Source: Mycobacterium xenopi
GTDB taxonomy: Bacteria; Actinomycetota; Actinomycetes; Mycobacteriales; Mycobacteriaceae
Reading direction: 5' to 3'
Length of the DNA stretch: 64,000 nt
NCBI RefSeq assembly: GCF_009936235.1
Contig: NZ_AP022314.1
Coordinates: 4,402,001-4,466,000 of the forward strand
Of this stretch, positions 1 to 8,541 are shown one piece after another. The notes under the pieces were generated by a model, which did not search any database, was not told where the DNA came from, and saw only the letters and a program-made list of their open reading frames with translations. Numbering within the stretch: the first letter of the stretch is position 1; every line of letters begins with the position of its first letter. Both the position numbers and the translations under genes were made by a program.

Positions 1-267
1 AAACGATGTCTGCGACTGCAGTGCCTGGTCCAGAAGCTCTTGGACATGGGCGCGGTCGTCGGGATGCTTGTGTGACAACACCAGTTGGGTCGTCGGCTGC
101 ACTGACCCCGGCTCATACCCATGCATTCTGGCCAGCTCGTCGGACCACTCCCAGCGCTGGCCGACGAACCAGAAACGGAAGGCTCCCACGGTCAGGTTCT
201 CGCCGACCACCGACGCCATCGCCGCACCCACCGGTTTCTTGGTCGTCGGGGTTGGCCTGTGCGCCAT
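1..267 (-). CDS. PAS-domain protein, N-terminal part (probable PAS/ANTAR regulator), runs off the window
   Basis: The 89 visible codons start at an ATG and stay open to the window edge, so the C-terminus is missing. Residues about 22-85 read as a PAS_3-type fold, with the characteristic RFWF, WEWSDELARMHGYEPG and HPDDR motifs. In mycobacteria this N-terminus is typical of PAS-ANTAR proteins, where a small-molecule sensing PAS is followed by an RNA-binding antitermination domain. The ANTAR part lies outside the window, so that half of the call is inference. A second in-frame ATG 15 codons downstream is an alternative start. It diverges from thiC. Confidence 0.7.
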   Translation of the reverse strand, partial: MAHRPTPTTKKPVGAAMASVVGENLTVGAFRFWFVGQRWEWSDELARMHGYEPGSVQPTTQLVLSHKHPDDRAHVQELLDQALQSQTSF

Positions 268-385
268 CCCGCGATCATCCCACGCTGGATACAGGCAGCA
301 ACAGCCTCGGGGCCGGTCCCACGCCGTCGTCACCAGGCTGGGCACCGCACTCGCGCTGCGCTAGCGTGGTGGCAGCCAACAATCC

Positions 386-471
386 ACGCGGGAGCGCACG
401 CCGAGTGCGCTGAGAGGACGGCTGGGGCCGTCGACCGTCCGAACCTGACCGGGTAATGCCGTCGTAGGGAG
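386..471 (+). promoter_or_regulatory. TPP riboswitch (THI element) of thiC
   Basis: The conserved THI-box landmarks occur in order: CTGAGAG at about 409-415, GAACCTGACCGGGTAATGCC at 441-460, and GTCGTAGGGA at 461-470. The 3' AGGGAG of the aptamer is also the Shine-Dalgarno for the ATG at 478, six bases downstream, so TPP binding would directly hide the ribosome binding site. This is translational control read from sequence; a transcriptional terminator is not visible. The 5' boundary is approximate. Confidence 0.93.
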
Positions 472-477
472 ATGCTC

Positions 478-2121
478 ATGACCGATCTGTCTGTATCCGT
501 CGCACCGTCCGTGACCACCGGCCCCATCGCCGGCAGCAGCAAGGTCTACCGCGATGTCGACGACGTTCCCGGCGCAAAAGTGCCATTCCGGCGGGTACAC
601 CTGTCCACCGGCGAGCATTTCGACCTCTACGACACCTCCGGCCCCTACACCGATCCCGACGCGGTGATCGACCTGCATCGCGGCCTGCCGCCGCGCCCGG
701 GTGTGGTCCGTGACCGCGGCACACAGCTGCAGCGGGCCCGGGCCGGAGAGATCACCCCGGAGATGGCCTACATTGCCGTGCGGGAAGGCATGCCCGCCGA
801 ACTGGTGCGCGACGAGGTGGCTCGCGGGCGGGCGGTGATCCCTGCCAACCACAACCATCCCGAAGCCGAACCGATGATCATCGGCAAAGCGTTCGCGGTC
901 AAAGTCAATGCGAACATCGGGAATTCGGCGGTGACGAGCTCAATCGCCGAGGAGGTCGACAAGATGGTGTGGGCCACCCGGTGGGGGGCGGACACCGTCA
1001 TGGACCTGTCCACCGGCAAGGACATCCACGAAACCCGCGAGTGGATCCTGCGCAACTCGCCGGTGCCGGTCGGCACGGTGCCGATCTATCAGGCGGTGGA
1101 GAAGGTCAAGGGCGATCCCACCAAGCTGACGTGGGAGATCTACCGCGACACCGTGATCGAGCAGTGCGAGCAGGGCGTGGACTACATGACCGTGCACGCC
1201 GGGGTGCTGCTGCGGTATGTGCCGCTGACCGCCAAGCGGGTGACCGGGATTGTGTCCCGCGGCGGGTCGATTATGGCCGCCTGGTGCCTGGCTCATCATC
1301 AGGAGTCGTTCCTGTACACGCACTTCGAGGAGCTGGCCGATATCTTCGCCCGCTACGACGTCACGTTCTCACTCGGCGACGGGCTGCGGCCCGGCTCGAT
1401 CGCCGACGCCAACGACGCTGCCCAGTTCGCCGAGCTACGCACCCTGGGCGAGCTGACAAAGCTCGCGAAATCACGTGGCGCCCAAGTGATGATCGAAGGC
1501 CCCGGGCACATCCCGATGCACAAGATCGTCGAGAACGTGCGCCTGGAAGAAGAGCTGTGCGAGGAGGCGCCCTTCTACACGCTCGGCCCGCTGGCCACCG
1601 ACATCGCCCCGGCCTACGACCACATCACCTCGGCGATCGGTGCGGCGATCATCGCGCAGGCCGGCACCGCGATGCTGTGCTACGTCACGCCCAAAGAGCA
1701 CCTGGGCTTGCCGGACCGCAAGGATGTCAAAGACGGGGTGATCGCCTACAAGATCGCCGCGCACTCTGCCGACCTGGCCAAGGGCCATCCCCACGCGCAG
1801 GAAAGGGACGACGCACTAAGCAAGGCCCGATTCGAGTTCCGCTGGAACGACCAGTTCGCGCTGTCACTGGATCCCGACACCGCCCGGGAATTCCACGACG
1901 AGACGCTGCCCGCCGAGCCGGCCAAGACCGCGCACTTCTGCTCGATGTGCGGGCCGAAGTTCTGCTCCATGCGCATCACCCAGGATGTCCGCGACTACGC
2001 CGCCGCGCACGGGTTGGAAACCGAAGAGGACATCGAAGCCGTGCTGGCCGCCGGGATGGCCGAAAAGTCGCGTGAGTTCGCCGAGCACGGCAACCGGGTG
2101 TATCTGCCCATCGCGCAGTGA
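478..2121 (+). CDS. thiC: Phosphomethylpyrimidine synthase ThiC
   Basis: Radical-SAM enzyme that rearranges aminoimidazole ribotide into HMP phosphate, the pyrimidine half of thiamine. The 547-residue length matches mycobacterial ThiC. The C-terminal cluster motif CSMCGPKFC (C-x2-C-x4-C, around residues 485-495) holds the 4Fe-4S cluster. The ATG at 478 is preferred over the in-frame ATG at 472 because the latter abuts the aptamer, leaving no room for ribosome binding, whereas AGGGAG sits six bases before 478. It is the first gene of a riboswitch-controlled operon and overlaps thiD by four bases (GTGA). Confidence 0.97.
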   Translation: MTDLSVSVAPSVTTGPIAGSSKVYRDVDDVPGAKVPFRRVHLSTGEHFDLYDTSGPYTDPDAVIDLHRGLPPRPGVVRDRGTQLQRARAGEITPEMAYIAVREGMPAELVRDEVARGRAVIPANHNHPEAEPMIIGKAFAVKVNANIGNSAVTSSIAEEVDKMVWATRWGADTVMDLSTGKDIHETREWILRNSPVPVGTVPIYQAVEKVKGDPTKLTWEIYRDTVIEQCEQGVDYMTVHAGVLLRYVPLTAKRVTGIVSRGGSIMAAWCLAHHQESFLYTHFEELADIFARYDVTFSLGDGLRPGSIADANDAAQFAELRTLGELTKLAKSRGAQVMIEGPGHIPMHKIVENVRLEEELCEEAPFYTLGPLATDIAPAYDHITSAIGAAIIAQAGTAMLCYVTPKEHLGLPDRKDVKDGVIAYKIAAHSADLAKGHPHAQERDDALSKARFEFRWNDQFALSLDPDTAREFHDETLPAEPAKTAHFCSMCGPKFCSMRITQDVRDYAAAHGLETEEDIEAVLAAGMAEKSREFAEHGNRVYLPIAQ

Positions 2122-2948
2122 CTTACCTGCCACTGCCGCGCCGCGGTGCGACACCGCGGCGGGTGCTGACGATCGCCGGGTCGGACTCCGGAGGCGGTGC
2201 CGGCCTGCAAGCCGACATCCGCACCTGCGCGCTGCTGGGAGTGCACGCGCTGTGCGCGGTGACCGCGGTGACGGTGCAAAACACGGTGGGCGTCAAGGGT
2301 TTTCACTTAGTTCCTGATCAAGTGATCGCCGCGCAGATCGACGTCGTGTTGCACGACATCGGGTTTCAGGCGGCCAAGACCGGCATGCTGGCCTCCCCCG
2401 AGATCATCGCCGCCGTTGCTGCGGCCTGGCGCGACCACAGCCCGGATGCGCCGCTGGTTGTCGACCCGGTGTGCGCGTCCATGCACGGTGATGCGCTGCT
2501 AGAACCGAGCGGGCTGGAAACCCTTCGGGCCGAATTGTTTCCGCTGGCCACACTGGTCACACCCAATCTGCACGAAGTGCGGCTGCTGGTCGGCATCGAG
2601 GTCGTCGACGCCGAAACACAGCGTAAGGCGGCCAGTGCCCTGCACGCGCTGGGGGCCCGATGGGCGCTGGTCAAAGGCGGGCACTTGCGACCGTCGGAGT
2701 CCAGCACAGACCTGCTGTTCGACGGCCGGGAGTTTCACGAATTCGCCTCGCCGCGCGTCGACACCAGCCACGACCACGGCGCTGGTGACACGCTGTCGGC
2801 GGCGGTGGCGTGCGCGCTTGCGCACGGCTACACCGTCCCGGACGCGGTTGCGTTCGGCAAGCGGTGGGTGACCGAATGCCTGCGCGCCGCATACCCACTC
2901 GGGCACGGCCATGGCCCGGTATCGCCGCTGTTTCGGCTGGGCCGATGA
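2118..2948 (+). CDS. thiD: Hydroxymethylpyrimidine/phosphomethylpyrimidine kinase ThiD
   Basis: Ribokinase-fold enzyme that phosphorylates HMP and HMP-P to HMP-PP, the step after ThiC. The N-terminus has the substrate motif TIAGSDSGGGAGLQAD at about residues 16-31. The anion-hole motif HGAGDT lies near residue 223, followed by the helix that carries the catalytic aspartate. The GTG start overlaps the thiC stop, which implies translational coupling and shared riboswitch control. The length of 276 aa is slightly longer than the roughly 265 aa usual for the family in mycobacteria, through an N-terminal tail. Confidence 0.95.
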   Translation: MTYLPLPRRGATPRRVLTIAGSDSGGGAGLQADIRTCALLGVHALCAVTAVTVQNTVGVKGFHLVPDQVIAAQIDVVLHDIGFQAAKTGMLASPEIIAAVAAAWRDHSPDAPLVVDPVCASMHGDALLEPSGLETLRAELFPLATLVTPNLHEVRLLVGIEVVDAETQRKAASALHALGARWALVKGGHLRPSESSTDLLFDGREFHEFASPRVDTSHDHGAGDTLSAAVACALAHGYTVPDAVAFGKRWVTECLRAAYPLGHGHGPVSPLFRLGR

Positions 2949-3565
2949 ATCTCCAGCAGATCGCCGGCATCGCGCACGAACCCCACCGCACCCCGTCCGG
3001 TGTGGTGGTGTTGGCCCACGGTGCTGGTGGCAGTCGCGAATCCGTACTGCTGCAGCAGCTTTGCGACGAGTGGGCACGACGAGGCTGGCTGGCGGTGCGC
3101 TACGACCTGCCTTACCGGCGGCGGCGGCCGACCGGCCCGCCCTCGGGTTCGGGCAGCGCCGACCGGGCCGGGATCGTCGAGGCCATCGAAACGTGCCGTG
3201 GCCTAGCCGACGGACCGCTGATCGCCGGCGGTCATTCCTACGGCGGCCGGCAGACTTCGATGGTGGTGGCCTGCGGGCAAGCGGCAGTGGAGCTGCTGAT
3301 GCTGTTCTCCTACCCGCTGCATCCACCGGGCAAGCCGGAACGCGCCCGCACCGAGCACCTGCCCGACATCACCGTGCCGACGGTGTTCACCCACGGCGGA
3401 TCCGACCCGTTCGGCACGCTCGACGAGATGCGCGCCGCCGCCGCGCTGATACCCGCGCCGGTGCAGCTGGTTGAGATTGCCGGCGCACGTCACGATCTGC
3501 GCTGCAAGGGGATTGACGTGCCGGCCTTGGCCGTGGACGCGGCGTTGCAACTGCTCGGGCACTGA
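2945..3565 (+). CDS. Alpha/beta-hydrolase (dienelactone hydrolase-like/KANL3-Tex30 type)
   Basis: A 206-residue cytosolic hydrolase. The nucleophile elbow G-H-S-Y-G is at about residues 98-102, the acid is in GGSDPFG near residue 153, and the histidine is in GARHDL near residue 182, giving a complete catalytic triad. The ATG overlaps the thiD stop (ATGA), so it is the third gene of the thiC operon. The same neighbour order occurs at Rv0421c-Rv0423c of M. tuberculosis as I recall it. The substrate is unknown; a direct role in thiamine metabolism is only suggested by position. Confidence 0.85.
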   Translation: MNLQQIAGIAHEPHRTPSGVVVLAHGAGGSRESVLLQQLCDEWARRGWLAVRYDLPYRRRRPTGPPSGSGSADRAGIVEAIETCRGLADGPLIAGGHSYGGRQTSMVVACGQAAVELLMLFSYPLHPPGKPERARTEHLPDITVPTVFTHGGSDPFGTLDEMRAAAALIPAPVQLVEIAGARHDLRCKGIDVPALAVDAALQLLGH

Positions 3566-3751
3566 CTTGGGGTGCCGGTGGGCGACGGCGACGGCCGCAG
3601 CGCGGCGCACGCCTCCCCGGCGAGCGGCGCCGCGGTGTTCGGGTCAGCGCGGCACCGCTGCCTGGCGGCCGGGAGGGTGTACCGGCTCGCCGGCGCCGAG
3701 TATCGGTGCTGCCGTTTGCGAACCGCTGCGCCGCGTCGCCCACCGGACGGC

Positions 3752-4201
3752 TTATGCGTGGACGGCGTCCCGCTCAGCGGCCTTGTCGTCGTGGCCCTGG
3801 TGCCCGTCGCCATGAGCGACGGTGATCTTGCGCGGCTTGGCGCGTTCGGCCACCGGGATGTGCAGCCGCAAGACCCCGTCACAGTAGGACGCCTTGATCC
3901 GGTCGGTGTCGAGGTTTTCGCCGAGCACTAACTGCCTGCTGAACACCCCTCGGGGCCGCTCGGCGGCCAACATCTCCCGATTCGGGTCTAACTCTGGCCG
4001 CTCGGCCCGCACCGTGACGACGTTGCGTTCGACATCCAGGTCCAGCGAGCCCTCCTTGATGCCCGGTAGGTCGAACTCGACCACGAACTCGTCACCCTCA
4101 CGCCACGCGTCCATCGGCATCACCGCTGGACGCGCTGACGTGCCCAGTACCTGCTGGGTGAGGCGATCTAGCTCGCGGAATGGGTCCGTACGCATCAGCA
4201 T
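3752..4201 (-). CDS. hsp18: Small heat-shock protein Hsp20, 18-kDa antigen type
   Basis: ATP-independent chaperone that holds unfolding proteins. The 149-residue sequence matches closely the 18-kDa antigen of M. leprae and the M. avium group: it starts MLMRTDPFRELDRL, has the alpha-crystallin domain from about residue 35 (DEFVVEFDLPGI), and carries the RPRGVFSRQLVLGE and LRLHIPVAERAKPRKI blocks. ATG at 4201 is chosen over an upstream TTG because it matches the family N-terminus and has a GAGGTG nine bases before it. It diverges from a MerR/HspR-type gene, and the 98-bp gap contains a palindrome that could be their shared operator. Confidence 0.95.
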   Translation of the reverse strand: MLMRTDPFRELDRLTQQVLGTSARPAVMPMDAWREGDEFVVEFDLPGIKEGSLDLDVERNVVTVRAERPELDPNREMLAAERPRGVFSRQLVLGENLDTDRIKASYCDGVLRLHIPVAERAKPRKITVAHGDGHQGHDDKAAERDAVHA

Positions 4202-4242
4202 GGTGGTCACCTCGAGCTCCAATCTGACGCCTGCTGCGCCAT

Positions 4243-4268
4243 AAATCTATGTTGATAGAGATAGATTT
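4243..4268. promoter_or_regulatory. Inverted repeat between hsp18 and merR (candidate operator)
   Basis: Perfect 8-bp arms AAATCTAT (4243-4250) and ATAGATTT (4261-4268) flank a 10-bp spacer, in a markedly AT-rich island. The arms are 18 bp centre to centre. It lies between the divergent starts of hsp18 and the HspR-like gene. It does not match the HAIR element (CTTGAGT-N7-ACTCAAG) of classical HspR. Operator function is inference. Confidence 0.5.
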
Positions 4269-4299
4269 GATATACCATTCATGAAAATACGACGCAAGT

Positions 4300-4719
4300 G
4301 TGGTAAACAAGTTTTCTGTGAGAGACTCCAACGATGCTGCGAGGGGCGATGGGCTCCTACCCACCGGCGTGCCCGCTCCGGATCAGGGCGTGTACGGCAT
4401 TTCCGTCGCTGCCGAGCTGGCCGGGACGGGCGCGCAGTCGCTGCGACTATACGAACGCCACGGCCTGGTTACCCCGGCTCGAAGCGACGGCGGTACCCGC
4501 CGTTACAGCGCGGATGACCTGGCCCGGCTGCGGCGCATCACCGAATTGGTCGCGGCCGGCGTCAATCTGGCCGGCGTCGCCCGAATCCTCAACCTCGAAG
4601 ACGACAACGCCGCGCTGCGCGCCGACATCATGCGGCTGCAAGCCGGTAAGCGCAGCCGAGGCAGCGGGTCGAAGGCTCGTCGCGGCAAGACCGCGCGAGA
4701 CAAACACAGCAGCACATAG
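4300..4719 (+). CDS. MerR-family regulator, HspR-like
   Basis: A 139-residue regulator. The winged-helix domain runs from about residue 32 to 100 (ISVAAELAG...AQSLRLYERHGLVTPARSDGGTRRYS), which is the HspR arrangement rather than a metal-sensing MerR; the region GVNLAGVARILNLE is also HspR-like. It ends with a short coiled coil and a basic tail (KRSRGSGSKARRGK). There are no conserved effector-binding cysteines. The start is uncertain: GTG at 4300 or in-frame GTG at 4318, neither with a good Shine-Dalgarno. Divergence from hsp18 suggests it represses hsp18 and itself. Confidence 0.85.
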   Translation: MVNKFSVRDSNDAARGDGLLPTGVPAPDQGVYGISVAAELAGTGAQSLRLYERHGLVTPARSDGGTRRYSADDLARLRRITELVAAGVNLAGVARILNLEDDNAALRADIMRLQAGKRSRGSGSKARRGKTARDKHSST

Positions 4720-4832
4720 CGGTGCCGGCGGGGTGCCCGCGCACTAGACGCGGGGTAAACGCTCGCTATCATCACCGTGGCCCTTAGCGCGCCGGGCAGG
4801 CTGCTACTGGGCAGTAAGGTACGGTTTTCAGC

Positions 4833-6317
4833 ATGCACGCCGAGCAGTTTGACGTCGTGATCGTGGGCGCAGGCTTCGGTGGTATCGGGGCGGCCATCCA
4901 GCTCAAGCGGCTCGGATACGACAACCTCGTCGTCCTCGATCGCGAGGCAGATCTGGGCGGGACCTGGCATGTCAACCGCTATCCCGGCCTGGCCGTCGAT
5001 ATACCCTCCACGACCTACTCGTACTGGTTCGAACCCAACCCGTACTGGTCGCGGCTATTTGCGCCCGGTCCAGAGCTCAAGCAATATGCCGAACGCGTCG
5101 CCGACAAGTACGACGTGCGCCGTCACATGCGGTTCAACACGACCGTCGAGGGCGCTCGCTGGGACGAGGAGGCGCGGGTGTGGCAGGTCGAACTCGTCGG
5201 CGGCGAGACGCTCACCACACGATTTCTGATCACCGCAACCGGCTTTTTGTCTCAGCCGCACACCCCGGATATCCCCGGAATCGCCAGCTTCGACGGCAAG
5301 ATCATCCACACCACCGCCTGGGACGACAGTCACGACTTTGCGGGTCGGCGTGTCGGTCTGATCGGAACCGGCGCGACCGCGGTGCAGTTGGTCCCCGAAC
5401 TGGCCAAGCAGGTCGCCGAGATGACCGTGTTTCAGCGCACCGCGATCCACGTCGTCCCCAAGATCGACTTCGCGATCCCGCCCTGGCTGCAGCAGGTGTT
5501 CGCCCGAGTGCCGCTGGTACACCGGGCCTTCCGGCTGGTGACGGACACCCTCTTCGAGGTGATGACCGTGACCGGCGTGTTGCACTACCGGCAGTTTCGC
5601 CGCCTCAACATCGCCGCCGCGGACCTGGCCAAGATCAACCGCTTCGTCTCGGTGCGCGACAAGGAGTTGCGCCGCAAGCTGACCCCCGACTACGACTTCG
5701 GCTGCAAGCGGCCCACCTGGTCCAACAGCTACTACCGCACATTCACCAAACCGCACGTGCATCTGCAGACCAACTCGATCGAGCGGATCGAGCCCGACGG
5801 TATCGTCACCGCAGATGGCCACAAGACCCATATCGACACCCTTGTGCTGGCCACGGGATTTAACCTGTGGGACGCCAACTTCCCGGCTATCGAGCTGATC
5901 GGCCGGCGCGGCAGAAACCTCGGAAAGTGGTGGCGGGAGAACCGGTTCCAGGCCTACCAAGGAGTGTCCATCCCGTACTTCCCGAACTACCTCAGCTTGG
6001 CGAGTCCGTACGCGTTCTCCGGTCTGTCGTTCTTCAACACGATGGAATATCAGATGCGGCACATGGACCGGCTCTTCAGGGAACTGAAGCGTAGGGGCGC
6101 AACCACATTCGAGGTCACCGAAGAAGCCAACGCGCGATTCCTGGACCGGATGACCAAGCTGCTTGACAACTCGGTGTTCTATCGCGGCGACTGTGCTACG
6201 TCACGGTCCTACTACTTCAACCACAGCGGCGAGGCGGCGCTGCTACGACCCACGTCCACGCGCAACGCTGTGCGGGAGGGCTCGCGGTTCCCGTTGAGCG
6301 ACTACAGATTTGCGTAA
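4833..6317 (+). CDS. FAD/NADPH-dependent Baeyer-Villiger-type monooxygenase
   Basis: A 494-residue flavoprotein oxygenating a ketone or related substrate with NADPH and O2. It has an N-terminal FAD motif GAGFGGIGAA (residues 11-20), GGTWHVNRYPG, the Baeyer-Villiger fingerprint F-x-G-x3-H-x3-W (FDGKIIHTTAW, about residues 152-162), an NADPH motif GTGATA (about 177-182) and the second dinucleotide ATG motif (LATGFNLWDANFP). Length and sequence resemble the Rv0892 group of mycobacterial monooxygenases. It is followed after 8 bp by a small membrane protein, so the two are probably cotranscribed. The substrate is unknown. Confidence 0.88.
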   Translation: MHAEQFDVVIVGAGFGGIGAAIQLKRLGYDNLVVLDREADLGGTWHVNRYPGLAVDIPSTTYSYWFEPNPYWSRLFAPGPELKQYAERVADKYDVRRHMRFNTTVEGARWDEEARVWQVELVGGETLTTRFLITATGFLSQPHTPDIPGIASFDGKIIHTTAWDDSHDFAGRRVGLIGTGATAVQLVPELAKQVAEMTVFQRTAIHVVPKIDFAIPPWLQQVFARVPLVHRAFRLVTDTLFEVMTVTGVLHYRQFRRLNIAAADLAKINRFVSVRDKELRRKLTPDYDFGCKRPTWSNSYYRTFTKPHVHLQTNSIERIEPDGIVTADGHKTHIDTLVLATGFNLWDANFPAIELIGRRGRNLGKWWRENRFQAYQGVSIPYFPNYLSLASPYAFSGLSFFNTMEYQMRHMDRLFRELKRRGATTFEVTEEANARFLDRMTKLLDNSVFYRGDCATSRSYYFNHSGEAALLRPTSTRNAVREGSRFPLSDYRFA

Positions 6318-6325
6318 GGGGAATA

Positions 6326-6688
6326 ATGCCGACAAGAAGCAGGCGCGTCGCGTGGTTTTACGGTCTGGCTTTGGCCGGCGCCGGCGTCAGCCACTTCACC
6401 AGTCCGCAATTGTGGGAGCCGATCACCAAGCCACTATTCCCGCGCAGCACTCGGCGCCACATCTACACCAACGGCGGAATCGAGACGATGCTCGGGCTGG
6501 GCTTCACCAATCCGAAGACCCGCAGCCTGACAATCGTCGGCCTGATCGGTTACGCCGCTTATCTTGTCGGCAGCGCAATTCGCGAGCGCCGAATAGCACA
6601 GCAGCCATTTGCAGTGCACCAGCCGTCCCAAGTCGACCACCAGCGCCATGGCGGCATGCACCAAAACCCGCGCCTGCCCGGGTGTTAG
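6326..6688 (+). CDS. Small predicted membrane protein with an acquired C-terminal tail
   Basis: Good ribosome site (AAGGGG) 5 bp before the ATG. Residues 1-90 look genuine: a basic start, a hydrophobic segment (WFYGLALAGAGVSHF), a conserved-looking ETMLGLGFTNPKTRSL region and a second membrane segment (IVGLIGYAAYLVGSAI). From about residue 91 the sequence is the antisense of a TetR relic on the other strand, so the last 30 residues are probably read-through after loss of the original stop. No function is recognised; coupling to the monooxygenase suggests an accessory role. Confidence 0.65.
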   Translation: MPTRSRRVAWFYGLALAGAGVSHFTSPQLWEPITKPLFPRSTRRHIYTNGGIETMLGLGFTNPKTRSLTIVGLIGYAAYLVGSAIRERRIAQQPFAVHQPSQVDHQRHGGMHQNPRLPGC

Positions 6689-6895
6689 TGACAGCCGCGT
6701 CGCAGTGAGCAGCCGCACCCACCAGTCGATCGTCGACCGCTGTACGTTGCACAGCAGCTCTTGGTCGGCCAGAGTCACGTTGACTCGCTCGGTGTAACAG
6801 ATTGCCGCCAACTCCCGCCAACTCCAGCAGACCGCCAGCGCGGCAATGACATCGGGACGGCGCAGCGACGATCTTGGGCTGCTGCAGTGCTGCGT
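6606..6895 (-). pseudogene. TetR-family regulator relic (ligand-binding domain only)
   Basis: In one minus frame, about 95 codons read like the C-terminal domain of a mycobacterial TetR regulator: RPDVIAALAVCWSWREL, YTERVNVTLADQELL, QRSTIDWWVRLLTATR and LTPGQARVLVHAAMAL. Upstream, where the helix-turn-helix should be, the frame turns into Pro/Gly/Ser-rich sequence with no HTH, and downstream it runs antisense into the small membrane gene. I read it as a remnant of a regulator deleted at both ends. Assignment rests on recalled family sequence. Confidence 0.55.
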
Positions 6896-7077
6896 TAAGC
6901 GTGCTGCGGGCGCGGCCACGCTGCCACCCGGTGGTTGGTGCGCTTGCTCGCCAGCTGGTGGCGGGTCACCGCCGCCTCGGTGATTGCTCTGCGCTGTGCC
7001 ACTGGGCATGCGCGCGCATTTTCGATGAGGCACACCCAACCCCGACGACGACCCACCACCGTTCTGATGGGGCATGC

Positions 7078-8541
7078 CTATGGCCGCACCTGCTTGCGAT
7101 GCCGCTGGTCATGGGTCGGCACACCGTTGACGCCGCCGATCGACTGGGCGTAGGTGCCCACAGCAAACGCCACACCCGAGCCCATGATGGCCAGCGCATC
7201 CCGGTTGACATGGTCAAGCGTGTCGCGGGCACTGTGGTAGTTCGGGTCGAAGGCCACTCCCGCTTGACCGCCCCAAAGCCGGGCTTGCACAGCGGTTTTC
7301 GTTTGCGACGAACCGGTGGTCATGCCGCCGATCGGCACGCCCGCGACCAGGAATGGGCTGTAGTCGCTTTGGGTGCTCAACGGCAGATCGAAGGGCCGCT
7401 TGCCGGCCAGGTTCAGGTAACCGGCAAGGGTGCGTTCGATACCGGCCGACCCGGTGGGCACGTTCTGTGGTGCGCCACCCGGGCCGACCGGGGCGGATTG
7501 GTCACCGTCGTCGGTGAAGAAACCGGCGTTGGGTGATCCGAGCGTGTCGAAATTCAAATACAGCGCGACGTCGTTGAGTTCGTCGCGGCCCATCCCGAGC
7601 ACGTAGTCAAGAGAGCCGTTGAGCCCGGATTCCTCCGCACCCCAAAACGCGAACCGCACCATGTTGGCCAGCCGCGGGGATGGGCCCAGTTGCAGCGCGG
7701 TCTCCAACACCGCGGCCACCCCGGTCGCGTTGTCGTTGATACCAGGACCCTGCGGCACGCTGTCCAGATGTGCCCCCACCACCACGACATCGTGCGGTGA
7801 ACCGGTCTTGGTCTGCGCCAAGACATTTCGAGAAGTGATTTTGACGGTGGCGGTGTCCAGCGTAAGTCGCACCGGTCCGGCGGCATCGCGTAGCGCCCCC
7901 GCGCCCTCGGCGCCGACGACGGCGACCGGCATCGTGAGCTGGTCGTAGTAGCCCGGGTTGAACAGCTTAGGCGACGCGCCTTGGTGGCCGGGCTCGCTGG
8001 TGACGACCAGCGCGACCGCGCCTTTGGCCGCCGCGGCCTTCTGCTTGTCGACCACGGTGCAGCCGCTGTCGTCGACGACGGCGATCGCGCCTTTCGGGCC
8101 CGCGCCCGGATAGTCGCTTGCCGCGCAGCCGGCGGCCTTGGCTGGTCGCACCACAGGGGCTGTTATCCCGCCGGGCGGCGTCTGCACCAGCAGCGACGCC
8201 TGGTCGACGGCGTAGTCGTGGCCGGAGACGGTCAGCGTCGGCTGGCCTGGCGAGGCGGTGTATAACCGGTCGAATTGTGGTGTCGATACGTCGAAACCCT
8301 TGCTGCGCAGTGCCTTAGCGACGTAGTCGACGCTGGCGGCGAAACCGGGCGTGCCTTCGGCCCGATTGCCTTTGTGCGCGTTGGCGATATCCTGAAATGC
8401 GCGCAGATGGGTAAGCATCGCGTCCGCGTTCACCTTGGCCGCCAGGACATCACCGAAGTGCGGTGGCGCGGGATGCGACGACGAGCACCCTGCCAGCAGG
8501 CCGACCGTCAGCGCCAGGGCGGCACCCGCTGGACGGATCAT
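7078..8541 (-). CDS. M28-family aminopeptidase lipoprotein, LpqL paralogue
   Basis: Exported zinc aminopeptidase of 487 aa. The signal peptide ends in a lipobox LLAGC (Cys19), so it should be anchored at the outer face of the membrane. A PA-type insert is at about residues 110-230. The M28 zinc site is intact: GAHLDSVPQGPGINDNATG (His and Asp), WGAEESG (Glu pair), LNFDTLGSPN (Asp) and FDPNYHSARDT (His). It is clearly homologous to the next gene upstream, whose stop it overlaps (ATGA), so this is a tandem duplication in one operon. Cleavage of N-terminal residues from peptides is family knowledge; natural substrates are unknown. Confidence 0.92.
   Translation of the reverse strand: MIRPAGAALALTVGLLAGCSSSHPAPPHFGDVLAAKVNADAMLTHLRAFQDIANAHKGNRAEGTPGFAASVDYVAKALRSKGFDVSTPQFDRLYTASPGQPTLTVSGHDYAVDQASLLVQTPPGGITAPVVRPAKAAGCAASDYPGAGPKGAIAVVDDSGCTVVDKQKAAAAKGAVALVVTSEPGHQGASPKLFNPGYYDQLTMPVAVVGAEGAGALRDAAGPVRLTLDTATVKITSRNVLAQTKTGSPHDVVVVGAHLDSVPQGPGINDNATGVAAVLETALQLGPSPRLANMVRFAFWGAEESGLNGSLDYVLGMGRDELNDVALYLNFDTLGSPNAGFFTDDGDQSAPVGPGGAPQNVPTGSAGIERTLAGYLNLAGKRPFDLPLSTQSDYSPFLVAGVPIGGMTTGSSQTKTAVQARLWGGQAGVAFDPNYHSARDTLDHVNRDALAIMGSGVAFAVGTYAQSIGGVNGVPTHDQRHRKQVRP

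Noticed and set aside
6..456. Plus-strand frames before thiC
   Set aside because: They are antisense to the PAS gene and cross the TPP riboswitch; composition is typical of high-GC shadows.
3566..3751. Open frames between the hydrolase and hsp18 genes
   Set aside because: They are Arg/Pro/Ala-rich, have no family motif and no ribosome site; nothing recognisable is seen in this gap.
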